A DNA stretch of 64,000 bases. Origin: Aplectana chamaeleonis. Taxonomy: Eukaryota; Nematoda; Chromadorea; Rhabditida; Cosmocercidae. This document shows positions 47,524 through 60,400 of the stretch, piece by piece (the first letter of the stretch is position 1; every line of letters begins with the position of its first letter). The stretch is taken from contig JAPDOI010000121.1 of assembly GCA_029168955.1 (NCBI GenBank), forward strand, positions 372,001 to 436,000, written 5' to 3'. The position numbers were made by a program, and so were the translations under genes. The notes under the pieces were generated by a model. It was not told the DNA's origin. It made no database searches and worked only from the letters and a program-made list of their open reading frames with translations.

Positions 47524-48301
47524 CGTAAACTTCATTCGCGCCAGTGTCACGAGAGAAGTTTGCGTGTCATTTTATGAGCGGCATCGTGCCGTTATGGCCC
47601 AGAAATCACGTAACACCGACAAACGAAACCTGAGAAATCTGACCTCATGCAGCAGGCGAAGACTTGATTTCGACTTCAATGGTCTCTACTGGGTCATCGA
47701 AAAAACGCTCTGGTGGCCCATTGACCTCGTTGGTGGACCATTCGTCGTCTTCGATGCTCATTGCAATCCACGCTTTGATTTCAGCCAAATGATTGAATGG
47801 CGTCTGCCGGTCGAAGGTCGGTCACTCGAGACCAAATTCGCGTTGAGCGTGGAGTTGGAAACGCCGCGCGATCAGCCGCAGTCAGACACTTACCCTTCAT
47901 CTAGACGTCTAGAATTAATTTGACAACTACATATATGTACCTATGATCACCTCGGGAATTCTAACCTAGTAAATGAACGACACCGTGGAGGTCGATCCCC
48001 CGCCGACTGGCAGTGCCATGAAAGCCGCACGTGTAACCTCAAACGATCGCGTTTCATTCATTCGCAAGACTGGAATTTGCGAAAACACTATGCATAACCT
48101 AAAGTTGTTACCCGCGACGAAAGCCGAGACTTCAATTCCGCCGACTCTTCAGGTGTGCTTGGAGCCTTGTAGGTTCCCTCAGCCAGAGTCATTTTGTGCA
48201 AGCAGAACTTCAACACTCACTGCGGCACAAAGCGCGTTATCAGCAAACTGGGACGACACAATGCCTGTCTTCCCAAGTTTGGAGTTTATAGCAAAAATCA
48301 C

Positions 48302-48430
48302 CAAGTAGTTGTGTTGTAAGGTGCCGCGGTGCTTTGGAGGACGTGGCAGATTCAGGAGTACTAGCTGCGAACTCGGCGAGTTCTCCATGATCACACGATT
48401 CAGGCGAACAGCTGTGTTCATTTTATGAAC
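48302..48430 (-). CDS. kcc: kcc exon, KMNTAVRLN..LVLLNLPRPP block
   Basis: 43 codons, phase 0 at both ends: acceptor TATTACAG before 48430, donor GTGATT after 48302. KMNTAVRLNRVI and QLVLLNLPRPP match the KCC signature RMHTAVKLNEVI...LVLLNMPGPP, and the exon ends NYL where the family continues into FLEVLTE. Confidence 0.9.
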
Positions 48431-51400
48431 CTGTAATAATCAGAGATCACTCATGATGATTGACTGTATTATAATGAGATGGATGGACGAGAAGAGGGAA
48501 AAACGAGTAAAGTTGTTCTGGAGGAAGTCTCACATTCAACTTCACGTCGCCGACGTCGCTCTCCTCACTGGGTGTTGATGGTCTGTAGAGGCCATCGGCA
48601 GGATTGCTAAAGCATATTTGTCAAGTTGGTACCTATAAGTTTTGCACTTAGAGATACACCAATGTCATGAGGAACTCACTCTATGAAGGAGGTCTCAGCA
48701 TCTTCGTTGATGTTGATCACGATTGGAGTAAAACTCCGAACGGAGTCGTCTGAAGACAAACCGCTGTCACAACAGTAATTTGCTATGGCAATTATTCGTG
48801 GTTCTTACATTTTTTCGATCACACAGAAGGACTCGCCAAAAAGTTCACTGCATTATCAACTGCCTCAGTTAATTTGCAGAATTCGGCAAAGTGTATGGAG
48901 CGTTATTTTAGGAAGCGGCCGCACAGCTCACTACATCGTACCTTTGTCGAAAACATAGAGGCGGGGACCAACTTTCCAATTTTCATCTTATGATATACAG
49001 CTGCACTATGAGAAAAACATTCCCGTCCAGTACCTTCCATGCGTCTTGCTCGTGAAAACACTATTTTAGCTGCCCGAGTAACAGAGTGGAAAAGGTTTTT
49101 TTTCGCTTGAAAAATAGAAAAAAAATATCCAAAAATATCCCGCAGGGAGATTAGGGGCACCGAATACGAATATCGCTCGTTTTCAAAAAATCGGACGATC
49201 GAGGCAGCTTACGGCAGATGAATGTAATTATAATCACAGAGCTCGTAACTCTTCAGCTCATACCTTTTTCTTTTAGGGAGTATTCATACTCCAAGCCTCC
49301 CGCCCTACCAGAGCGGTCCGCGTGGACGAAGAGGTCAGTATGAATGAAATTTGATCCCTCCCGCGCGTCCCGCTCCGCGACTAAAGTATGAATAATCCAG
49401 CGTCACCGCCATGGCGAAGCGGAAGGGGAGGTGCTGCTCTATATTTGTAAAATCTCGAAAAAATCTCGAACGAACGAAAATCGAAAAACTTCTCGTTCGA
49501 AAGAATTTCGAACAAACAAATTTCGATAAAAATTTCGTTTGAAACAATTTCGAACGAACAAAAAATGAAAACATTTCGTTCGAAAGAATTTCGAGCAAAC
49601 GAATTTCGGAAAAATTTCGAAAAGTCGGATTTTGAACAAACGAGAATTGAAAAATTTTGCTCGACGAATTTTCGAAAGAACGAAAACGAACGAAAAACGA
49701 GTCGAAAATTTTTTCGGAAATTCCGTTCGTGTACAACTGTACTCAGAACTCAGGTGCAGAATGAATGATACCGCTTTGAGAGATAGGAGTTTTCTGTGAA
49801 GTTTTGAGGTAAAAAATGACTGATAATGCTATCAGATATCTGATATCGGTTTTTTATTTTTTCACAAATGAGTCTTGAGTGGAGTATGAATCACTCAAGA
49901 GGCCCCGCTAAGGAGGGGCGGGATACGCGGTAGAGGCGGGAGGCGCGGGAGGCATAACATTTCACTTATATTCACCTCTTCGTCCGCGAGGACCCCTCTG
50001 ACAGAACGGGAGGTTAGGAGTATGATTAGCCCCTTACTATTACTCGAACAGATGAAATGGCGTTTTACGAATACCAGGAAGGTAGTCGATCAGACAGAAA
50101 GGTGACTACGTGGGTTTCTGGCAACCAATGACCGTTCTCATGCAACTACGTGAGCCTGCCGGGAGGGTCCAATGTTTGCTCCCCCCCCCATACATCGACT
50201 GGTCCTAGCGACCTTCCCGTGAGGCTTCTGTAGTTTCTTGATTACGGGCACAGGTCCGGCCATTCCCTTGTTAGATTTTCGTCATGGAGACAGTCTTCAA
50301 ACGGGCAAGTAAAGTGTAGTGCTGTTGCGTATTTCCCCCAGTCATACTTAGTCATAGTTGGCTTTGTTAAAAGTTAGCCATTAGTCGATAACAAAACAGC
50401 TTAAAACTACAATTCCGCCCGCGACTTTAGGAAAAACGGCGTTTTCGGCGCTTTTTTCCGCCGCAAAGCGCCGCTTTCTCATAACTTCGTTCAAAATGGT
50501 CTGTTTGGGTTGTCAGGGGCATATTTAGAATCAGCATCGAGAGCTCTTAATTTTGAGCTAACACATGTCTTACCCGACAAACAAGGCATATAGGGTTAAC
50601 AGAATCAATCGAGTGTACGCGAACTGAAGCTAGATATCAAATTAGCGCAATTATTTGATCTCATATCAACGGTGCAGGTCAAGGACGAGTTACGAGTTAG
50701 GACGAGTTCCTATGTTTTGCGTGTTTTTTCGTGTTATTCCTGCGTGATCTATAGTGAAGACTTCAGGTAAATTGGTATTCTGTATGGGGGGAGGGAACTT
50801 ACTATTTTTTCCGAAGTTTCCGGTGTTTTTCTCCGAAATTCAACAAAAAAGCCTAAAATTTGATTATGACGGAACGTTCCCAGAGGCGTATCCAAACACC
50901 CTAGTCGGCGGCAAAATATCTTTCTCTCAATTAGGAAAGAAAGCACCGGAAACGTTGGAAAACGGTATACGGATACCATACCTAGAGTCTAAACTATTAA
51001 TATACTAATGAATAATATGAAAATATAAAAGAAACAAAAAAAACTTTGACGTAGAAAATAATTTCGGCTGTTTCTTACGGTTGAATGGCAAATTTGGACC
51101 TGATCCAGCCTGGACATTCAGTATTCTTTGGCATCTTCAAGCTCTGGATGGGGCAAGCCGCATAACTGCTATGATAGCTTAAGCATAAAAACCGAGCGGT
51201 TGCTTTCGAGAAAACGCAATAGCGAAACTGAAAAATCAACCGCCTCGCTCCACAGATAGCGTGAAAGAATGTGCAACGCGGCTTCCTAGAGACAAGACGT
51301 AAGCCATACATTATTCTTTGTGAAAGTACGCAACCGCACCACTGCCTTTTTCGTTGCTGTGAACTGTAGCTGTATCTTCTTGCAATAGTCTTATCACTCA

Positions 51401-54400
51401 CTCAATCTGAGTTGTTTTCTGCTGTTGACGGTGTCGTCGTTGTTGTACGCCTCATTGGTGAAACCGCTCTCGCGCGATCTGCTTCGCTTAAACGACTTAG
51501 TTTTAAGAAGAATGTCATTCCGCTCAACAGCAAGAAGTTAGTTAACAAGGGAGTACAGTAAATATGAAAGTCTTGTGCAAGTTACAGAGAAACAAAGTTG
51601 GGATACACTCAACGAATTCTGTACATTGCAGGCAAGGTAAGCTTGTGGGACTCACTCATAATAATCGCTCCACTGTCAGAGAGCGGCATGAATGACGTAC
51701 TCTAGCACTTCAAACTTGTTCAGGTTGCGCAGACTTTCTCAAAATGCCACAAACATTGCATATTCCGCCAGAAGTTGCACATTTGCACACCAGATCAGAC
51801 ACTAACGGCATAGAACTCGAGCACAACTTCGTTTCAACTCCAGCATTTCACCAAGTTGTAAACTCGATAATACTTTTCTACTGTATAATAATGTAACACC
51901 ACGGTAAACAACAGGCGCTTCAACACATGTATGTACTCTTTTCGGATACCCGACCGGATAACCGAGATTCGGATATTCCGATATCCGAAAATTCGAAAAA
52001 ACGCATTATTTGAATCGAACCAATATCCAGGAAATTTAAAATCGGCATTATCTGAATCGAGTAATTATCCGAAGAGTCAGAAATTCGGATAATTTCGGAT
52101 GAAATTCGGATAAAATCGGATAATATTTGGTAAAATCGCATCAATTCAGATAGAATTGCACTTGGCCACGCCCATTGTTCCGTGTTGACTTCTATTTGGT
52201 ACATCAACCCAGAATTTTCATCCCCTTTGCGATATCAAAAGAGTCGTTGCGGCGCGGAAAAATGGGCGTGGTCAAGTGAGATGACCAGGTGGCTATTTGT
52301 TCAGTGTAAAAGTTTTTTGTATAGTTGCTTTGCATACTTTTTACTTGCTAGTTGTTCCGAAGAACCTGTGTATGGATAATACTGTGCCTCCTAACGACGA
52401 TAGAGTTATTGAAGATTCGTTTTCATATTTTTATTAATATGAATATGTGAAGATTGAAGTTCGTATGCTAACATGCCGCATATGCTATGAAGTACTACTG
52501 TTTGTTCAATTATGGATGTTTTCGAAGACTTTTCTTGAGTACGTGGTTTATTTTTCACCGTTTCGCCTCAACTTTTTTCCGAAAATATCCGAAGTTATCC
52601 GAAATTATCGGACCGGATATCCGTATCCGAACCATTGGAAAAAATTGCATTGTCTGAATCGATCCGTTATCAAAAAATTTGAAAACACGCATTATCTGAA
52701 TCGAACCTATATACGGGAATTTTAAAATCGACATCATCCGAATCGATCCATTATCCGAAGAATTATCTTCGGATAACAAGTATAGTATGTACATCGGGCT
52801 GCTCGTTTTGACACGTCGACACCACAGTTCAAAGCAGCGGAGACCTGCCAAACAACATGCTTAAACTGGCAGTGTAGAGCGAACGCTGTGAAACGCTAGT
52901 TGTTTACCATGGTAACCTCTGCGATATATAGGCCTCGAACAAGCAACATTCTCATGGTTCCAGCGGGTGCGGAGCGGAGGTTAGAGATAGTGGATGCGCG
53001 GAGGGCAGACGGAGGCAGCAGCTTCGCCCGCGTTGTACGCGCTACTCTGATGGGAATTGATTTTTCACAGAGAGTATTAGGAAGTCATTTTCCGTGCCAT
53101 GTAATTAGAAAGCCGCGATGGTGGTGGTCGTAATGTTTCCCAACCGCAAAAAAGGCGCGTAAACGGAGGAGGAGCGAAACACCGGCTAGTCACTGCCTAC
53201 TCTCTACGTCTCTGACGATTGTCTCCTCTCAGGCAATGGGTCAGATTTACCAAGCACAGAAATTGCCGAATAGTACTTACCGCGCTCAGGAGCCGTTTCT
53301 ATCGCGAGCGAAAATCGAAGTAGAACTGATCGCAGAAAAGTTGCGGTTGCCCGAAATTTTGCGCTGTGTGTCCGACAGAAGCGCGGATTTATCGCGCGCA
53401 GCTACTGGTAATTAGAACATACCGCGACCATAAAGCGTTTCTATGACGAACAACAATGCAGATAAGACTGATCGCTAGCAACGGCACATATCGGACTGAC
53501 CGCGATGGACCCCGCCTCGACAACGAGGCACTGTTCTGTGCGGTGAGACGAGATCTTCGCAGGTTTAATTACCCAAGTTTGAGGTCCAACTACTATTTTC
53601 TTGGTTGCACTAGCGAAGTATCGTCGATCACTGCTCGAGAGATCGCCGCGTCGAACACATGGGGCACGCACGCAAGCGAGGAGGTAGTGATAGGATCATT
53701 ACCTCCTCGCTTGCGTGCGTGCCACATGTGTTCGAAGCAGCGATCTCTCGAGCAGTGATCAATCATACACTCTGTCCCTATCAGATAGAGGACGTAACGC
53801 CCGCAGGATATCAACTTTGGTTCAAGGCTCCGCCTAGTTGTATTATAACTAGTAGCTTCAGGCTATAAAACGGCGAAATTTACTTGGTTCCTACGCGTGC
53901 TGGTGTGGAGCGGAGGTTAGAGACAGTGAGAGAGCGTAGGGCAGCAGGAGGCCGGGGCGCCACGCGCGCCTCGGGTGATGTGAATTTCAGCGTTTTATAG
54001 AGGGTAAGTTAGACAGATTTTTTGAGGTCGGTCCTCTTTTGTTAAGGCAAACCGATCGCGAACACATTTAGAGCTGATCGCGAGCCAATTTAGAGCTAAC
54101 CGCGCGCAAGAGCAGCGGTTGATCGCAGTTGACCCCGCGTTGGTTCCTTCTCGTCGTTGCGATACGTCCGCCACATTGTCTGAGATTCTATCTGGCGGTC
54201 GCGATGACGCACAGAGCCTCACACCTTTCTGCACCTCCGTTAGAGACCTAGAGTGTCAGCTTTTCACTATCTGGTGTTTTCTCTGACCACTTCACTGAGC
54301 TTCTCTCCTTTTTACCCTGTTTTTTTTGCGGTTCGGAGACATTACGACTACCAGTACGGGAAGTGGCACACGGGAAGAGGAAACGATGATGTCTATCGAT

Positions 54401-57400
54401 CAAATGATTTCGCGCCCAAGAGCTGAGTCCGGAGTCCTACTTGAATGCCACGGACGATATTATAGAGTTGAAAGCTCATTTCGACATAAACGGTATAATC
54501 GTCCCAAAACATTTTTACAGCCAGAAGACTATGACTCTGCACCTGAAGTTTTTTTTAAATCATCTGCATGAAATCAAACTTGGCTAAGGAGGGGATCCTA
54601 TCGTTGGTTCCTCACAGGGAGATCGCCGCGCTGAGCAGTTCGGCGCGAAATCGTTCGATCAACAGCCACTCACCCTTCATTTTCCCGCTCGCAATTTTTC
54701 CGCCAAGCAGCGTCGCGGCGATCCCTCATCCAGTGATTGACGATATGTGGCGATCCCTCATCCAGTGATTGACGATATGTTTCGTCAATCTCTGGAGGGG
54801 AGGGGGGAGCCGCGACGCTGCTTGTCAGGAGAAATTGGGGGAGGGAAAAGGAAGGAAAGATGGCTATTGATAAAACGATTTCGCGCACGTTTGATGAGCG
54901 CGGCTTCCTTCTTGAGAGACACTGACGATATGAAGGGTGATTTCATGTATATCGTGTGTAATGGAACTGCAAGGACGCTCTAAGCTACTTGGAGCAAAAT
55001 CATTGGATCGATAATCACCACTCCTTTGTTTTCCCGCGCGCTAGTTTTCCCGCACACCTTAGGGGTCTGCAGAGATGCGGCTCCATGACATTGCTCACCT
55101 GCGTGCGTACGCGTTGCGGTCCGGTGAGTATCGCGCGCGCGGCGAACGCGGAAAGCCCACCATTGTGTGGAAGAGTCCTCAGCACCAAATACGGAAAAAC
55201 GGTCAATGCTAGTGATATAAGTTGAACGCATCAAAGCAAATAATGCTCGAAGACATGCCAGTATGCTTGATTTCGCATAGATGTTGGGATGTCGCGTCGC
55301 CGCCCGTTCCATCGCGTGCGACGCTCACCAATCGCGACGCAGAACGCACGGGTGAGCAATGACCTCTCCCCGCAGAGATGCAGCGCCCACTGAGTGTCAG
55401 GCCCTAGTTATACACCAGCGGAATGAAAACGTCCCGCGATGACATTGCCGCCGCTTGCTGCGTGGATCAGGGACTCGTCTGCAATATTGCGTCTTTGACG
55501 CAATATTGCACACTGAAAATTTCCAGGCGTTTCAATTGTATTTTATCGACATTTCACGCCTCTATCTCTTTGTTATTGCAGAAAGTCACTATAAATGTAT
55601 TGTTCTTGGTGGTATGTGGGAAGGGGGGCACTATGGTGCGATGGACTTGGCCACGCCCATTTTACTGTGCCGCACTAAATTTGAGCACCTACCCGGGGTT
55701 TCCCTCCCCTGCCAAAATCAGGAGAGTCATTGCGGAACGGAAAAATGGGCGTGGCCAAGTGCGATACAACAGTGCCCCCCCCCTTCCCACATAGCACCTT
55801 GTTCTTGTCATATAAGTGCTCATTATGTTGTCTTGGTGAAATTTCAACAAATTTAGATCTAAAAAATAATCAGCTGATGGAAATTGGCAAATGTCCAACA
55901 GGGTAGGTCCCGCCAGGATACAGTATACAGTGCCGCGGCGTGTATAACTGCTCGGAGCGGTCTTCCGGCGCGTTTTTCAAAGACAACCCTTCCCTTGGAC
56001 ATGCCTCTGCACAGCTGGGACGCACAGAAGTGGCAGTTGTCTTCCTATTTCCGCGGCGTTTCGCCGGTGTATAACTAAGGCCTCAGTCTTGACGCGGCGA
56101 CAAAATGCATCCAAACATTATCGTCGCTGTGTCGGTCGCCGCTCGTTAGCTGTGACGCAGTGCAGTAGCAACGTCAAAACAATCTTCGGTGCCCCCTCAT
56201 GGCCCTTAACGCCGCGTTGGTCGTCCTCGCCGTAATTGATATTGCATCACTCAGCGTCGTTTATCGCTGCGAGCAACGCCGCCACTTCAAGTCTATAGAC
56301 CTTTTATCTCGGAGTCAAAGAAAATATCCGAACCCAAGTGGTTCAAATAGTCTATATCATCCTCACTAAAGTAGATCTTCATTGGGGATTCCGGTTAGAA
56401 ACGCCTACCGCAAACCATATAACTGCGAGTAGAAAAAAGGACCATAATTCGCCATGAACCAACCATTGCTTATTTTCTGAAGGCTTTTTAAATAGAAATG
56501 GATGACTGTACACTTACTCGAATTTCATTCTTGATGGTCTGCTGACGTTTTTCGAGCTCAGCAGTTTTCTCCACGACCTCTTCCGACACCTCCAGATCGA
56601 GGAGATTAACGATCTGCAAGTCAGTCACTTTTTTCAATGAAGACAAGTGCAGGGTTTTTGTGCACGACACTTTTTTGAACGCGGAAATGCTCTTAATGCC
56701 ATTCCCACTTCAGTGTTCATCAAAGAACACTGGTTGAGCGTGGTGGGTACATTGCGTAGCCAAATGTTGTCGGTCATGTTTTTGCATAGTTTGATGAGAA
56801 ACGCCTTTTGCTGATGTTCAGAACACGATCGCATTCCTTCAAAGATGGGTCATCGTTCCACAATTACGGTGTTTCTCAGCCAACGGCGGCTTTCAGCACA
56901 CGGATATTAGGTCTATAGAGATCTCATCAGGTAAGTTTTCACCTATTTCATAAATACGGTAGCCATCTGCGTCTGTCCATGCCTCATTCTACGAAATTCT
57001 TCAATTGTTGTAAAGATTACAACCTCACTTCTCGTTATGACGTCCGTTTGCGAGATTCTTTTCCTACCTCATAATTTGGCTCAGTTCTAGAGTAGGTTGT
57101 ACTTGATAAATGCACATAAACAAAGATATACCTACTTTTGCAAAAAAGCGCTAGCAGTAGCGCTCAGCAACTCGTAGTACATACTTCCTCCTTGAAAAGA
57201 TCAAGAGGGTAGTAATTGTATAGCTCGAGGGCCCTCACGTTGAAAAGTTTATGTGAAGTAAAAGAAAAAAGAGCGGGCACAAGAGTCTGATCATAATATC
57301 GTACACTGCTGCTCACAGGATTTAGACAGAAAGAGCGCGGAGACGCTTTTTTGCGCGCCTTTGGCGGACTTCTCCAATATCTATGATCGTTTTAAAATGT

Positions 57401-60400
57401 ACCGGTTTCTGGAAAATTACCTAACATCCTGGTAACAATCAACATAATCTGATTTTATAATAATTACGGGAGTTTAAGCTTGAAGGCAGTGTCCACGATA
57501 AATATCACACTCGAGTTCAACCCAAAAACGGGATTGTTTGGTCATGAGGTAACTATTAGTGGAGAAACAGCGAAGAAAAATGTTCAGAAAAAGCTAAAAT
57601 AGCTGTTTCTAACGTTTAGGTCCTGGGCGAGAATTATGTTCCTTGCTGATTTCCGCAAGAGCGCGCTAATCTCGGAATGTGCGCGAATCGATCAGGCTAG
57701 ACGCGGCAGAGTTGCTTGGCAATTTGCCTACGAACACGTGGCGGCACCACAAGCTCGTCCGAATGGGGGGGGGGGTGGACCGGTATAAGTAGGCGCACTG
57801 GGATAACGTTCAAGACCGTTTTTATTGATTCTTGACCCGTTTTTGCTGCTTTCTTCGACCCTATCCTCTCCAGCATCTGCCAATTTAGTGTTTCACATTG
57901 AAACCTTGAGAACGAGATTCATCGTGGACACTGTCCTTAAAGGCAGCATACACCTCGGCAAAGGCATCGTCAATCACTGGATGGGGTGCAGCCGCGACGC
58001 TGCGTGGCGGGAAAAATGGCATGCGGGAAAACGATGGGAGATCGGCTATTGATCGAATGATTTCACGCCAGATAGCGGAGCGCGGCTTCCTACTCGAGAG
58101 AGACTGATGTTTGTTGAGACAACAACGGAAATAGAATGGTATGGCTCAAAACGCAACGCCTATGTATTTTAAAGCGTCAAAATTGACCCCAATGCCGCTA
58201 CACGAGTAAGAAGTTGGCCCCGCCAAATACGTACTCGTGCAGCGGGATTGTGGGTCGTTTTTGACGCTTCAAAATGCGTAGGAGATGTGATCTGGGCTAT
58301 ACCATTCTATTTCCGTAGTTATCTCAACCACGTTTACAAGCGTGTATGCTGACATTAAAAACAGTTTGGGTGAAATTTTCGCTGTGTCATAGGGGCTATG
58401 GGTAAACTTGCCGCGACAATGCCGGGAAAGTATCGCGACCCTCGACTGTGCCGCAAGAACTCCGCGATAGCACTGCGGCGCATTCGCGATCATTAATGTG
58501 CCCAGACGATTCTGTTGCAAAATATTTGGCCTCGGCAAGCCGCGACGTTGCCGCGACAGCACTACGACAGTCTCATGTTAGAACCGCGCCGGCCCCGCTA
58601 GTATGCACCAGCGAACCCGCGTCAACTACGACGCACTATAGTGTGTCATAAAACGGGATTGTAGTCGGTTTAAACACCCAAGTTTAAGATACATCCCGTA
58701 TCTCCTTGGTCGCAGAAACGGGGTTACCTTCTGTCCCTATCGGACTGTCGTAACAACCGCAGGTCTGTAAGTGTGTTCGTAGGCCCCGCCTAGTATTAGT
58801 TGAAGCGGCACTACTCCGGCACCGTCGCGGCGATTTCTATTAGAGCTGCGAATCAGAAGTGAAGGTAAACACGTGATGAGTGGGCACTGGAAAACTAGGG
58901 AAATTCGGCTAGAGAAAGATTTGGTCCATTCCCATATGTAGGACTGAAATGCATTGTATAATATAAGTCCCGCTTTGGAATCGAACCAGGAAGCGGATGG
59001 AAAAAAATCAACAAAGGCAATTCAGAGTTTCACACAACCGTAGTTGTGTTCTCCCAGGTGGCTGTCGTTTGCGGTGTTTTCGGGACAGACGCAAGGTTCC
59101 TCGGCAGGAACGGAGGCTGTTTCGGACAAAATCAGTCTTCTGAGTAAATGTTAATCAGAAATATCTCAGGGTATGCGAATTGCAGTACGACACATAACGC
59201 TACACAGTGCAAGCGATGTGGTCCTAAGTGGAATTGGAGCCGCAAAGGGCGAGACAACTACCCCTGGTGTGTAAAGGGTCCCTAGTCCGTTTAGGTCACC
59301 TGACCTTAAAGGCAGGGTTCGCGATAAAAACGACTTTTGAGCTCTCTCCATAAGAATGTAGATGTGGCCATCACAAAAATAAAAGTAGGTGAAAAAACCC
59401 GGAAATTCGCGGGGAAACGCTCAAAAACAAAGTATAACGGATAATTACCGGTGTCGGTCGGCCCCCTAATTAACGCGTTTTTCATTAGTGCTTGCTTATC
59501 CTACATTTATTTTGCTGTTAAAGTAATCAGTAGTCTTCAGAAATGTTCACAAATTACTCTAGAAGCAAAATAAAAGTTGACAAAACAGGCTTTTACCCGA
59601 ATTTCGATAATTAGGGGCGGGAGGACACTAGAGTGTTGCCCGAATATTCGTTTATTCGAATAATATTCGAATATTCGAATAATTCGAATATTCGAATATT
59701 CAAAGAAGTGGATTATTCGGGTTATTCGAATAATCGAATATTCAAAGAAGTTAAAAAGAAGTGAAAAATTCGTTTATTCGAGAGTCTTTCTCCTGAGAGT
59801 TTTTTCTCCAATTTATTCGAAGAAGTGAAATATTCGAATTATTCGTTTATTCGATTATTCAAAAAAAATTATTCGTTCCAACACTCTAGAGGACACCAAG
59901 CCAAAACTTTCTCCAGAGAGTTTTTTCTCCAATTTTTTACTTATTTTCATTATTGTGATGTCCAGATCTACCATTCTAGGGTGGATCACAACATCACAAC
60001 ACATCAACATCAGATCACAACAACCGATTTTATCGAGAACCCTGACCTTTACGAGCAGCGCCCCAATTGGCCTTCCCGCTTTAGCGAACTTCGATTCTCA
60101 AAACTCACGAAAACTTCGGCATCGATCCGTAACATGTAGATGTATTTCTGCAGCCCTTTCCGGATTTCTTCGCTTTTTGCCGGGTCGCTATCTCCGATAG
60201 CGAAAATTCGAAGAGTACAGCCTCGCCACACCTGAACTCCTCTTTTTGAGTGAGATATCTCGCCATCATGCAACAAGTTAGCATTCTGGTTTAATTTGGT
60301 AGCAAGGATCAGAGTGTCATGAATGGTCAGCGTTGTTCATAAACCTTGTTTTGCTGGAGGAGATAAGCGACAAGCATCAGGATTCCGCCATCCATTACGA

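Larger units (their letters stand above)
53500..53860 (+). repeat. repeat G copy 1, contains exact SL1 sequence and a hairpin insert
   Basis: Gapless similarity (about 65% by eye) over about 120 bp to 58610-58730, then after the hairpin at 53626-53760 again to 58735-58805 (CTGTCCCTATC, CCGCAGG, GGCTCCGCCTAG/GGCCCCGCCTAG). The spliced-leader match lies inside the conserved part rather than at its edge, so it is not simply the 5' end of a retrocopied trans-spliced mRNA. Confidence 0.6.
52951..54000. repeat. direct duplication, ~115-bp units 935 bp apart
   Basis: GTGCGGAGCGGAGGTTAGAGA near 52968 and GTGTGGAGCGGAGGTTAGAGA near 53901 start diverged direct copies that continue through GAGGGCAG..GGAGGC to a TTTTTCACAGAGAG/TTTATAGAGGG-like end. 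The interval between them contains the SL1-bearing repeat. Confidence 0.5.

Noticed and set aside
47231..47923. 230-residue plus-strand open frame, the longest uninterrupted one after the 179- and 190-residue mariner parts are excluded
   Set aside because: Its first third is antisense to a LINE C-terminus that has clear family motifs on the minus strand; no domain in the plus reading.
49439..49736. Phe/Arg-rich minus-strand frames of 66 and 133 residues
   Set aside because: Translation of TTCGAA-type DNA repeats; composition follows the repeat in every frame.
53562..53680. Complete functional SL RNA gene
   Set aside because: No clear Sm site or 3' stem-loops could be seen, and a hairpin element starts 42 bp after the donor; reported only as an SL1 match.
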